Origin: Larimichthys crocea
Taxonomy: Eukaryota; Chordata; Actinopteri; Sciaenidae
Reading direction: 5' to 3'
NCBI RefSeq assembly: GCF_000972845.2
Contig: NC_040022.1
Coordinates: 1,713,011 to 1,777,010, forward strand
DNA length: 64,000 bases
The translations under genes and the position numbers were made by a program. Below the pieces are notes generated by a model. The model saw nothing but the letters and a program-made list of their open reading frames with translations. It was not told where the DNA came from and searched no databases. Shown here in pieces: positions 48,521 through 58,869 of this stretch (positions are counted from its first letter, which is position 1; every line of letters begins with the position of its first letter).

Positions 48521-49740
48521 TACACCAAATCTGCCCTTTGAAAGTCCAGCTAAAGATAGGTTACCTTTAGCTGTTAAACTTAAACTCTCTGACTGACACC
48601 CACACGCACATACAGGTTTCCCTTTGTAATGGGGACCAATGTTTTCATCATCACAGGTGGGGACCACCATTTCCAGATGTTCTAGAGGTAAATTTGCCAT
48701 TGCTGCTGTCTTTATAAATGCCTTAAAATCTGCTGAGGTAATGACTTGGCTAAGGCAGGGGTCCTGTTTAATTGTATAAACATAATTCCAAGGGGGGTAA
48801 TTTACATAACTTTGCATAATTCACACAGATTATGTAGTTGTACCTTGAGTCCTTCTTGGCCTCTGACCCTTTCTCATGCATTTTCAGCCACGATTCCCTG
48901 ACCACCAAAACAAACCTTGTACATAGTGCTGTGTATCTTCACACCATAACACAAGTAGTGTTCAGTTACTGTGCTTAGTACATGATTGAGATGGAACACC
49001 TTTAGGTGTTTAGGTGTTTCTTTACATAAACCTGGAGTACTGTCTTTCTCCTTAATCATCTTCCTAAAGGATGCCACTTCATGTGTGCCCCATATCATAG
49101 AGCTACCCTCCCTTCTCAAATTGTTTGCTGGTCAAGGAAGTTTGCATTCCCTGTGTCCTTTGCATGTGCTACCTACATTGACCGCTATCAGAGTGTGACC
49201 AGTAATTTGTCTGTCTAAACAGCATCTTTCTCACTGGATTGTGGAGGCTATCTCCTTGGCTTCCAACAGTAGAGGTCTTCCATTGCCTCACAGTTTGAGG
49301 GCACAAAGGGACACAAAAGGGTATCTGTGATTGATAGCTGTGCTATAGCCAGTTGGTCCTCACTGCACACTTTTGTTCAGTTTTACCCTTTGGATTTGAC
49401 AGGCTTTTTAAAAAATAAATTTTCTAGCAAAATCATCTGAGAATCACCCATTATATTAACATGATCAGCATTAATTAACAGGATCATCTAAAAAATGCTC
49501 GAACTCTTGGGCCTATAATTACCTGTGTGATTATGCCTCACCCCAATATAACAAACATATAATTTGAAAAAACATCCCCTGAAATGAATACACTAAACAC
49601 TGAATTACTTACAGAAGACATTGCCAGTGTTCTGGGCTTTCTTGGCCATCTACATCACAACATATACTCCTCTCTTTCTTCAAAACAATGTGATAAAGAC
49701 ACTAGCATTCAGTTGAGACAATGGTTATAGTGCTATCACT
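48521..49740. other. Non-coding intergenic DNA
   Basis: No gene, repeat family or structural feature was recognised. Open frames of 70-124 codons here show no similarity I know and have no splice context. Confidence 0.45.
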
Positions 49741-49823
49741 GAATAGATGTCTCAAACACACACACACGCACACACACACAAGAACACAAATTCAGGAAGG
49801 TTGAGTTGGGACGAAAGGTAATG

Positions 49824-49831
49824 ATTTGCAT
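49824..49831 (+). promoter_or_regulatory. Octamer (POU-type) motif
   Basis: A perfect ATTTGCAT octamer, 85 bp before the candidate first coding exon at 49916. An 8-mer is expected about once or twice per 64 kb by chance, so function is unproven. Confidence 0.2.
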
Positions 49832-49915
49832 GGGCAGGTGGCCAGTGGAGCGTTTTGGAGTCCGTCCATCTGAGAGACGAGGGCACGACACGCAACAACA
49901 ACTCACCCGACAGAC

Positions 49916-49984
49916 ATGGTTTCACCAGGTCAGCAGAGAACTGAAAGAAGGACCGCTGTAAACCTGCCTCAGCCTGAAGTCAAG
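49916..49984 (+). CDS. Candidate first coding exon of an unknown gene
   Basis: ATG opens a 23-codon frame (MVSPGQQRTERRTAV..., ending PQPEVK) that runs straight into a strong donor, AAG|gtgaga. I do not recognise the peptide and found no following exon in the window. The preceding 100 bp are comparatively GC-rich for this intergenic region. It could equally be chance, and the call is speculative. Confidence 0.18.
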
Positions 49985-50285
49985 GTGAGATGCTGATAGG
50001 TTGCTAATAACTTACAGCATGTGCAGTGAAGATCAAAAGTGCAGTATTTGACCCCGGAATTTTGTACATTTCAACCTTTGTTGAAAGTCAACTCTGTTGA
50101 AAGTTATTCTTGATGTCAAACTGAAAAGGTTATAGCCTGACTCTAATAACAGAATAATGAAGAAATGGCATATAATATACAGGTTGTGGAGAAATTGCTG
50201 AAGTCAAAGGTCAATGGTGAGGTCAGGAAGGAAGAAAGTGTTCAGGAGCCTCTGGTGTCTTATGCTGTATTATTTAATGATGTTT

Positions 50286-50450
50286 TTCCTTCCTTCCTTC
50301 CTTCCTTCCTTCCTTCCTTCCTTCCTTCCTTCCTTCGTTTCGTCGTTTTTTTCCTTCCTTCCTTCCTTCCTTCCTTTCTTTTGTCGTTTTTTTCCTTCCT
50401 TCCTTCCTTCCTTCCGTCGTTTTTTTGCTTCCTTCCTTACTTCCTTCCTG
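50286..50450. repeat. Compound (CCTT)n array with repeated CGTCGTTTTTTT spacers
   Basis: Four blocks of TTCC repeats are separated by near-identical spacers (CGTTTCGTCGTTTTTTT, TTTTGTCGTTTTTTT, CCGTCGTTTTTTTG), so the array has a higher-order unit of roughly 50 bp. It abuts a MITE end at 50454. Confidence 0.9.
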
Positions 50451-50453
50451 CCA

Positions 50454-50480
50454 ATAAATCCTACACACTGCTCCTTTAAA
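50454..50480. mobile_element. Solitary MITE terminal repeat
   Basis: AAATCCTACACACTGCTCCTTTAA is the right end of the MITE family at 35646-35906 or a close relative. The rest of the element is missing on the microsatellite side. Confidence 0.6.
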
Positions 50481-52489
50481 GAGACAGAAGAGAATAAAGC
50501 CACGGCAAGTGCATGAAGAAAAAAGAAGAAGTTTAAAAAAGTTAAATGCATCAGATATTGGCAGATGTGATAAAGAAGTATCCCCAGATGACAAGAAACA
50601 AGAGCATAATCAAGAAACAGGGAGTTCTAGCTGATGGAGGCAAAAGATGCACACAGACGAGTTGTGATGTTAAGCAACTTTTCTGTCCCCTTTGGATTAT
50701 CTACATTCTTTTGAGTTCTGAATTCCTTTAATATAAACTGAGAACATTTTCTTTACCAAAAGTATGACTGCATTGCAAAATGTGCGAGAGTTTTAACTGT
50801 TGCCAAAAATATTTTCCTCTGCAGCACATAAAACCACACGATCATTTATCTAAAGAATATCTTTTGAGAGAGTCTCAAAAAGACTTCCAGCAATCATGAA
50901 TGAGTGATGATCTCTCAGCCATTCTGACACAGAAAAAAATCACATGCCTAGTCTTCTGGGAGACATTATTCCCTGACTTACGAAGAACGCCTGCATACAG
51001 GGACACTCTCACTCATTTAGTGAGTGACTCGAGTCATTCGTTCAGAGGACAAAAGGGGTGTTTTCAAGACAGCACATACACAAGTGATTTGGGTTGCTAA
51101 CATTTAGATCCAATTATTCAACAACATTGGTTACAAATAAAATGACTGTTTTCTATGTTCGGTTATTGACAGTATAAAAAATGGACAGATTGACTCACTT
51201 CTGCAACCTGTCTCAAGCGGCTGTTCAGGAATTACAATTTTTAGCACAACCACATTGGCATCATTTCCCAGCATCGGAGGTTGCCGCTTGTGTACGGTAA
51301 GCTGATGCAGTTAGTTGTGCAGCAACGAATGCAGCTTACTTCATGAGGACACATACGTTGTTTAATTCATTCCTTACACTTTTGCTCTTTTGGTTTTGTT
51401 CTTCCAAAGGCTTGATAGACTTGCGATCCATAGTTAAGGTTGTTGCTAAGATATGATTGGACAGTAGGTGCTCAGGGGAGAAGTTTCAGAGAAAATTCTG
51501 AGAGATAAAGATGAAAACGGTGGTTTAGTTAATCATGATGGATAGAATTAGCAGCAGGGTCCAGAGAAACTTTGGATATTTTCTCAGATGTGAGCAAAGA
51601 GCCAGAGAGCCACAGGGAGCAGAGCCCTGCACTGTATAGTTGACTTTACTGATGAGCTGAAACAAGAAGCTCTGAGCAACTAAGTGACAGCACAGCAAGC
51701 AAAGGCTATGAAGGCACACAGCAAAACAAAACTGAGAGCTGAGAATGAAAGGAAAGAGGACACAAACAGAATTAGATTAGAAACACACAAAGAAACAGAC
51801 CTGGGGGGATACATGCATCCATAAATAAACACAGCAGGTATTACACTGTGCATATGTTCACGCTATACTTGCTATGCTTTCTCCTGCTGCTGTATGTCAC
51901 ACCTTCCTGAAGCTTGAGCCATCTTTTCCCATTAAGTCCATTTCAGAAGCAAACAGTGTTGAAATTTATGCTTAGATATATTTCATGCACTCAAATTTGC
52001 TCAAGTCTTATTTTCAGAGTCTTTTTCTTTGCTGCAGCCTTTTGCTATTTGCTGCTGTCCTCACCCCCAGCCCCCCAAACCTAGATCATGAAAGATTCAC
52101 AGAGAGACAGAGGGCGGGAAAGAAAAAACACAGAGAGAATTGGATAGCTGGGAGTGTACAGGGAACTGAGCTGCTGTAACCCTGACTGTGTGTTCTGCTG
52201 CTGTCAAGGGCTGTTGTTTTAATTGGAGCCAAACTCAGCTCAACACAGCAGTCAGATCCTCTCAACCTGACCCCAAAACAGATACTCACCCACCCACACA
52301 CACACACATGGACAGGGCACTGATGAGAGAGACTGACGGGGGCTTAAGGATAAAATCTTCTAATGCATTAACTATGTCTATGTCAGATTTATTTTGATAA
52401 CTTAATGACTTACCAGCTGACAAGTTGGTGTCTACATTTCACAGCTTTAATGTATTACCTCCACTCCTCTTCCTATTACTGTAAATCTG

Positions 52490-52960
52490 CATGTTTTAGT
52501 CAACAGCACTAATAACGATAATCTAAAATTAATTCTACCATATTATTTACTGTGTTTTGAACATTGGAGTGCTACCGTATTGTGTACGATTACAATATTT
52601 AATCTCAAATCCTCGGCAGCGAGAGGGGACGGGATTCATTTAGTCTCTAAAACAATGTTGATTATGTGCTTGAATGCCTTGGCATTATTGTTCCTCATTC
52701 AGCAATCACAAAAGACAGTTGGACTGAATTGATTTAAACTCAAGTGAATGGGATCGAATTGTGCATTGTGGCAGAGAGCGAGAGGCAGGCCAAGTAACTG
52801 CAAAGCTCAGTGTCATAAATTAATTCAGCTGCTCGCAGGTGCCAGATGTATTGCCAAGTGTGGCTGATTAAAGGGTGGGACCTGCATAGGGAATCAGAAC
52901 AATGGTGCTTTGTAAATCTAAATGTAAATCTAATGTGACACGCCATTAAATAAAAGAATA
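52490..52960. other. Non-repetitive stretch, possible conserved non-coding element
   Basis: It lacks simple repeats and known mobile DNA and is dense in short homeodomain-type cores and E-boxes (for example ATAAATTAATTCAGCTGCTC, CGCAGGTGCCAGATG). That texture is typical of vertebrate developmental enhancers. This is impression, not proof. Confidence 0.25.
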
Positions 52961-53959
52961 GAAAATGTGTGGAGGAAATGTGCAAGTTGGTTTATTACGG
53001 GCAGGCGTGCCTATAGTAATCAAACTTTTAACTGATATTCTGTAATCTTACAGAAAAACTTCCCCATCAGATTCTGTTAAACTGTATTTATTTATTTATT
53101 TTGTATTTTTGAGATGGGCTGTGTTTTTTGATGTGCCATTGCCCTTAAACGTTCCCACTTAAGTATTCAGCCAAAGCTATTGAGTGTTTCTGTTTGAGTT
53201 ACAGATGTCTGACATTTCTCACAATGATGTTTGACATGCCCCGCGATAACTCAGTGGAACGAGCAGAAGTAAAAGCGACTGCACGTTCTTTCAGGTGAAA
53301 AAGAATAAGAGTGAAGCAAACAACGCTGTAGTGAAACTGCTGTTTATCGACACATTGGTTTCTCTACCTTAAATACGACTCTTCCAATATCATTGTTGAA
53401 GGGTCAAAAGGAGTCTACAAAGAAGCCCTTCATTTTATATCAGATGTTTGTAAAAGTTAAAGCAGTAAAAATAAAATCTTTGATGGCAATGAAACACTGT
53501 AAACTCAACAGTGACATATACTGTATACATTCTATTGCTTTATTTAGTTCATATGACGCCATGCCAACAAATGCTTTTAGCAGACATGGAGATACATTCG
53601 CACACATTTGGAGCTGTGTTTATGGCCACCTGACACGGAGTAATTCTTTGTTGGGTTTGTCATTTTTTAGTCTTAAAGCCAATTTATTTTCAAGTGAATT
53701 CTCAAGTACAACTTTGATATTTAGAATTGTATTATTTAGAATATTTCACCGTAGCTCAACCAAACAGTCAGCCCATAAAGACATCAGCACGAGTGTGTGG
53801 ATGTGCAGGTCTCTGTGTTTTTCCAATAATGTGAGTCTGAACTTGATATGTTATGGATTTGTGACTTGAAACAATCTCATGCTGTATATACCCTGTTCAG
53901 TTTTTTGATACCATGTATTATTTGTTCTGTCGAATGTTTAGCTCTTTAGTATTACAGAG

Positions 53960-54180
53960 CTGCTTGAGTGAATCATTGTAGGAGTTAGTTATTGTGGAGA
54001 GAGAGAACATAAAAGCTTCAGATGAAGCAGATTAATGGTGGTAATTGAGCGGAAAAATTGCAGCTCCTGCGATGGTGAGAGACTGCAGTGGTGCAGAGGA
54101 AGATTAGTTCAAAGCGACACAGAGAGAGCAGTGATGTGGTGAGAGTGACAGGATTCATTCATAAACACTGGGTGATTGCT
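53960..54180. other. Non-repetitive stretch, possible conserved non-coding element
   Basis: Mixed-composition sequence with homeodomain-type cores (GCAGATTAATGGTGGTAATT) between AT-rich flanks, with no repeat or coding signal. Low confidence. Confidence 0.2.
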
Positions 54181-54540
54181 CACTAATGATTCATGTTATA
54201 TGTATTAGCTCTGTGGTTTAGACTGAAATGAGAGCATTGGGTGTTTACTCAAGTTAAAAAAAAAGAGAGAATGTGGAAAGAAAACCTGTTTTGCTTTAAA
54301 GAGTAGGAGCATATACATTAATATTTAACATACACATCAAGTTTACCAGGATTTCTTCCTTTTGATATATTATTCTGTGTGTGCCGACATATATAACTCT
54401 GAATTGTTTAAGCCATTTTAGCACATGAACATATAATTGAATCTGACTCAATAGGAGCTAATGTTTCCATTTCCAGTTTTCGGTTTGTGTGAACATTAAT
54501 CACAATAACCCGTGAGGCTGTTGAAGCACAAGATAAGAAC

Positions 54541-54915
54541 AGACACTTTATTGTCCATTACATTACATGAAATAGAGATTCTACAGTGTAAAACAGACAC
54601 AGACAGACAGTAAAGGGCAGCTAAAATACATAAAAAGCAGCAGTGCTCATTTTATTATGTCTCTGTTCGGAACAGCTACATCAGAGGGCATAAAATACAT
54701 CTCGTACCCATTTTCTTGTCTAATGGGACCTTGAGTCTCCTCCCAGATGGGAACAGTTGGAATAATGAGTGATTCTGGAGTTACAGTCGTTTATTTCCAG
54801 TAATCTTACTGGCCCGTTTGACCATCTGAGTCAGGTTGTTCCTGTGTCTAACTGAGAAGTTCCCATACCAGAAGACGATGTGATGAGAACACTCAGAGAC
54901 TTTGTCACAGTTTTC
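54541..54915 (-). mobile_element. LINE reverse-transcriptase C-terminus and 3'UTR remnant
   Basis: On the minus strand the translation gives SHHIVFWYGNFSVRHRNNLT, then a segment with LFQLFPSGRRLKVPLDKKMG, interrupted by stops. This is the typical C-terminal part of fish non-LTR retrotransposon ORF2, after the RT core. It ends with GGACAATAAAGTGTCT near 54541. The copy is a decayed 3' fragment. The exact clade (L2/CR1/Rex type) cannot be set. Confidence 0.7.
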
Positions 54916-55194
54916 CTGAGTAGAGAGAGAAAGGGGAGTTTAAAAGATTACTCCCACATATTTATAGTGAGTTCCTGCCTCTTCATCATAGGCAGACTTG
55001 AAGACAGGCCTTTTGCTACATACTCAGAGTCATACATAATGAGTGAGAGGTCTGTTAGAGCAGATAAAACATACCCATGTGGAGGGACAAGGCAGTCAGT
55101 GAGATGTGAGACTCACAAGCTGATATGCTGTTGAGATGTTTCAGTATTAAACACAAATGTCACCCTGCACCTGATGGTGCAAAGGGATAAGTCA

Positions 55195-55300
55195 AGGGGT
55201 CCCCAAAGAGATTAGGATTCAATCCATCTGACAGATATGTCAGTCCATTCCTGGAGCCACACCACTAGCATAGCTAAAACAGTCATGGAGGTCAAGTGGA
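55195..55300 (+). repeat. Teleost interspersed repeat, family A (plus copy)
   Basis: GGGGTCCCCAAAGAGATTAG, CATTCCTGGAGCCACACCAC and AGCATAGCTAAAACAGTCAT match the end of the family seen at 41170-41420. Confidence 0.5.
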
Positions 55301-55610
55301 ACTCAGCCACTCAGGTCAGCCACTCCAATCACCACGCAGGATTGAAAACTGAATGAGGTGTGTCCTGGCCTCTCTCAGCAATTACTGATATTGTTAATGC
55401 ACAGAACTCCCAGCAGGACAGAGGGCAACAGCAGGTAGCAGTACATTAAGAATGTGAAGCAAGATGGTGCTGCAGGAGCGCAGTCAGCAAAGCTTTAATG
55501 GAGAAATAAAAGTCAACATATGGGAAGAAACGTTCCCAGCTGACACTGACTGATTAATTGTAGCTGATTTTAGGTCAGGTCAGAGACCTGCTACCTGATG
55601 ACTGCCTAGT

Positions 55611-55853
55611 TTACCGACTGGAGGTAAGGTACTTCATTTTCAAATAGTTAATTACAACCTGAATTAATGGAGCAATATGGCCAAACAGAGTTGAAGGGAG
55701 GTGCTTCGACTCTCTTTGGCCATATTGCTCCATTAATTCATCCAACAAGTTTTTCTCAAAGGAGGAAAAATTAGATTGTCTCTGCTGAGCCATCATGAGT
55801 AGGATAACTAACAATATGCCAATATCTCTAATGCTTAATAAATCCTGACACAT
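55611..55853 (-). pseudogene. Fragment resembling a Myb/SANT-like domain N-terminus
   Basis: The minus-strand frame contains QSNFSSFEKNLLDELMEQYG, which resembles the first helix of Myb/SANT-like domains encoded by Harbinger-type transposons and MSANTD proteins. After about 30 residues it runs into an inverted copy of itself (see the quasi-palindrome), so no intact domain follows. The family call is tentative. Confidence 0.3.
55660..55740. repeat. Quasi-palindrome, 37-bp arms with 7-nt loop
   Basis: The left arm 55660-55696 and the reverse complement of the right arm 55704-55740 agree at 35 of 37 positions (both start TGAATTAATGGAGCAATATG). The loop is GGAGGTG. The homology stops sharply at both outer ends. 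Confidence 0.97.
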
Positions 55854-56408
55854 GCAAATTATTTTCTTATTTATTTAATGCTAGTAATTTTCCTTTGGGT
55901 AAGCATGCACCAACAGAGATTACATTTTTAATTGAGCTTTAATAGAGCTCTGCCTAATTTTTAATCTGGATTCACTCATTTAAACCCACTTTTGGTAAAC
56001 TCTGATTAAAACTAATCTTCAATTAAATTCATCTTTGCTAGTGCAAACCAGCCCAAGTGTGTCATTCTGGACCAGTGGTAGAGATAGATTCATAATAATC
56101 ATAATAATCATAATTTCATAATTACAATATTATAAACATAACCACTGGTCTCATCCTCTGGCCTGGCCATAGTAGAATGCAGTTCAATGATGATATGTGT
56201 TATCGTCATACAATCCTGATGAACATCGTATGAGACTAAACTGTAGTAGGTCAGTGACTATGTTAAGATGCACTGAAAGCGGCAGTGTTGCTATGCAGCA
56301 GTGCAGTGGGTGTGGTCTCTAACGCAATAGGGGAATGTGCCTTGTGGGCACCGTTAGCCAGGGGGCTGTGTCGGGAAATTACCTCCCTGTCTCTGACATT
56401 TCCAACTC

Positions 56409-56446
56409 ATACTTACCTGACAGGATATACACAATCATAAAGGGAG
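56409..56446 (+). pseudogene. U1 snRNA-like 5' end fragment
   Basis: ATACTTACCTGACAGG matches the U1 snRNA 5' end except at one base. The following ATATACACAATCATAAAGG aligns loosely with the start of U1 stem-loop I. The similarity then ends and a retroelement-like sequence begins (GAAGTAGCTTCTTGGTTGAG at about 56473). The alternative is a chance or real minus-strand splice donor (CAG|GTAAGTAT). Confidence 0.35.
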
Positions 56447-56449
56447 TGT

Positions 56450-56560
56450 GAAGCTGTGAATGACCAGAACTGAAGTAGCTTCTTGGTTGAGAGGCAAAAC
56501 GTCTTTACGTCTTCCCCAGACTTAACATTTCTGAGGAAAGATGACCAGGATGACTGAAAA
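56450..56560 (+). repeat. Teleost retroelement-like repeat fragment
   Basis: GACCAGAACTGAAGTAGCTT, CTTGGTTGAGAGGCAAAACG and TGAGGAAAGATGACCAGGAT are phrases I recognise from dispersed teleost repeats. The family name is uncertain. Confidence 0.45.
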
Positions 56561-56879
56561 CCTTCACAGACTGGGTCACCTCACTTCAGGGTGACCAGGC
56601 TGGTACCAGCTCCTACTTCAGGCCAGTGGATGGCGTCGGCTTTTTCTAAGGATTGTGTAAGAATTGTTGGTTGGTTCAAAATACATTTTGCATACTTGTT
56701 AATTGTAACTGGGCAGCAAAAATTCTGTTGCGAATGACAGTTGTGAAGGTCACCTCTGGGTCGACCAGGCCGGTGCTGGCTCACCCTCCTGGCCAACGCC
56801 AGTGACGGGGTTGGTGATGCAGGCGCTTGAAGCATCCCATGACTCTTCTGCTTCTGGTTTAATACCCTTACATCATCTC

Positions 56880-58250
56880 TATCAAGAGCTTTTATAGGTA
56901 TACTTTGGTAGAAAGTACTTCCAGTGAAAACTATTCACAACATACTCTTGCTTCAGTGCTGTTGTGTGTATAGAGACTACCATAAATATGTATCAAAACA
57001 TACGGGTGTCTGTCCTTTGTCATATTTCAAGTATGAAACCTAGCAAGTAATGCACAAAATAATAGAAAAAGTTTGATTTACCCAGCAAATTAACAAAAAC
57101 TCAGCTGGTTCTACTGGTCCCATGCTCAAGGTCAGTGTTCATGGGTCCCACACACACACACAAACACATACACACATACAATCCAGAGTAAGCCAGAGTA
57201 ATTATGGATGTGTCCAATCACCATTTATTTCCTTAAATTTAATTAATTTTGTGCAGTAGGTCTTGGCTCTATCTATCCATCAGATTTTATGTGCTGTCTG
57301 CCACCCTCCTCTCCATCTACTATCATTTCCCCTTTAAAGCAGATGTATTGATCGGGCTTGTCTTGGTTTTATGAAGTAGTCGGGAGTGCTTGTCTCTATT
57401 TTTCTTTTTTTTATATCCCTGTTGTTCTGGCGCTGAAAGCAAGTTGAATTTGACTTGTCACTGCGGTAATAAAAATGGAGGTCCCTTAATATAAACTGTA
57501 AAATATGGCCTTAAACGACGTTTGGTTTGTTTTGACAGACAGCACAGACTTTAAGCATTTAAGAATGATATAAGTGCTGCAAAAACCGTAATCTTTTTGC
57601 GCTTTAAGTCATGATAAAAGAGGTCAACTAAAAGTGATGAGTAGATGATGGACTGTAGTTTTATTTTTAATTTCCCTTTATATTGGCTCTGTCAGGAGAG
57701 GCAGGTTGTGCTGTTGAAGAGGGAAAGAATGGACAGTTAGAGGCACAAACCGGTAGATTTCCCGCCAGAGTAGAGGGGGAGGCATGGGGAGTGAGTTTTA
57801 GATAGATAGATAGAGAAAGAGAGCTTTCTTGCTCTGGAGGCCTGCAGTTTAATTGAGTTTATGAAGCAGTGGATAGAGCAGATTGATGGAGGACATCCAT
57901 CTAATGGCACCATGATGCCTGTGGAACGATGCATCCTCTATCTCACTCTGCATCCTTCACCTGGCCTTTTTTTTCCTTTTCCACCTTTATTCTTCCACAG
58001 TTCATCTCACTTACAGTTACTGGATGGGGATAATAAACCAACTCTAACCCTCTCTCCCTTCTTTCCCACCCCTTTCTCTTGTATGTGGTGACTGTACACT
58101 CGGTGTGGGGACACTGAATTGATTGCGATGGGCAGTGCATTGCTGTTGGCTCTCTACATCAAACTGTGTGAGTCGTTGGACAGCACAGGGAGAGTTAATG
58201 TATTGACCCATATTTCTTCCTGTCACATGTTCATTTTTGTGCTTATCTTA
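56880..58250. other. Non-coding intergenic DNA
   Basis: No gene or mobile element was recognised. A short (CACA) tract at about 57152-57176 and a (GATA) run at about 57801-57812 are present. Confidence 0.45.
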
Positions 58251-58263
58251 TGACACTTCTATA

Positions 58264-58316
58264 TGTCTGCTTTTGTCTGTATGGCCAAATGTCTGCTTTT
58301 GTCTGTATGGCCAAAA
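58264..58316. repeat. Two-copy 26-bp tandem duplication
   Basis: TGTCTGCTTTTGTCTGTATG followed by GCCAAA occurs at 58264 and 58290, with near-identical copies. Confidence 0.9.
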
Positions 58317-58344
58317 TGCAGTGTGCAGTCTTACTTCCACCGAT

Positions 58345-58361
58345 AACCCTAACCCTAACCC
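58345..58361. repeat. Short interstitial telomere-like repeat
   Basis: AACCCTAACCCTAACCC, nearly three vertebrate telomere units, internal to the chromosome, directly after the 26-bp duplication. Confidence 0.8.
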
Positions 58362-58639
58362 AACTCAGGGATTGAAATAATACATACTAAGGAGTGCAAG
58401 AGCACAAATATGAAAACACCAATGCATATATTAGTTTGCAATGTATACATGGGGTCACACTTTAGATTGCAATCCTCACATTACAGTGTAAATATATTAT
58501 GCATGTTGGATACCAATGGAATACTTACTGGGTGCGTACGAGTACAAGGAATGAGGGGTGTGAGATATGCGTGCCTGGAAATAAGATGTTTTTTAAATTA
58601 CATTTATTATGTTACATATTAAATTATTGAAGGGGACAG

Positions 58640-58800
58640 AGGGTGCCTGAGTATTTCCACTTCTACTCCAATACATTTTAGGGGGAAATATTGTACTTTT
58701 TAATCCACTACATTTATTTTACAATTATAGTTACTAGTTATTAGTATTTTCAAATTCATATTTTAAATTAAACATATGTTATACCTTTTCTAAAACATTG
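58640..58800. repeat. Teleost interspersed repeat (TACTCCAATACATTTTA type)
   Basis: GAGTATTTCCACTTCTACTC, AATACATTTTAGGGGGAAAT and AATCCACTACATTTATTTTA match the abundant repeat also present at 36540-36780, with this copy better preserved. Confidence 0.55.
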
Positions 58801-58869
58801 TTAAAGATTAAACCTGTTGTCTCTAATCATTTTGGATTGTAACCTCTTACAAAAAAAACCCTGCAGTGA

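Noticed and set aside
50270..50594. Overlapping frames of about 100 codons on both strands
   Set aside because: All are translations of the CCTT array (Phe-Leu-Pro-Ser or Lys-Glu-Gly-Arg repeats).
53393..53869. 158-codon open frame on the plus strand
   Set aside because: AT-rich, with no recognisable motif, no Kozak or splice context and no similarity I know. Probably chance.
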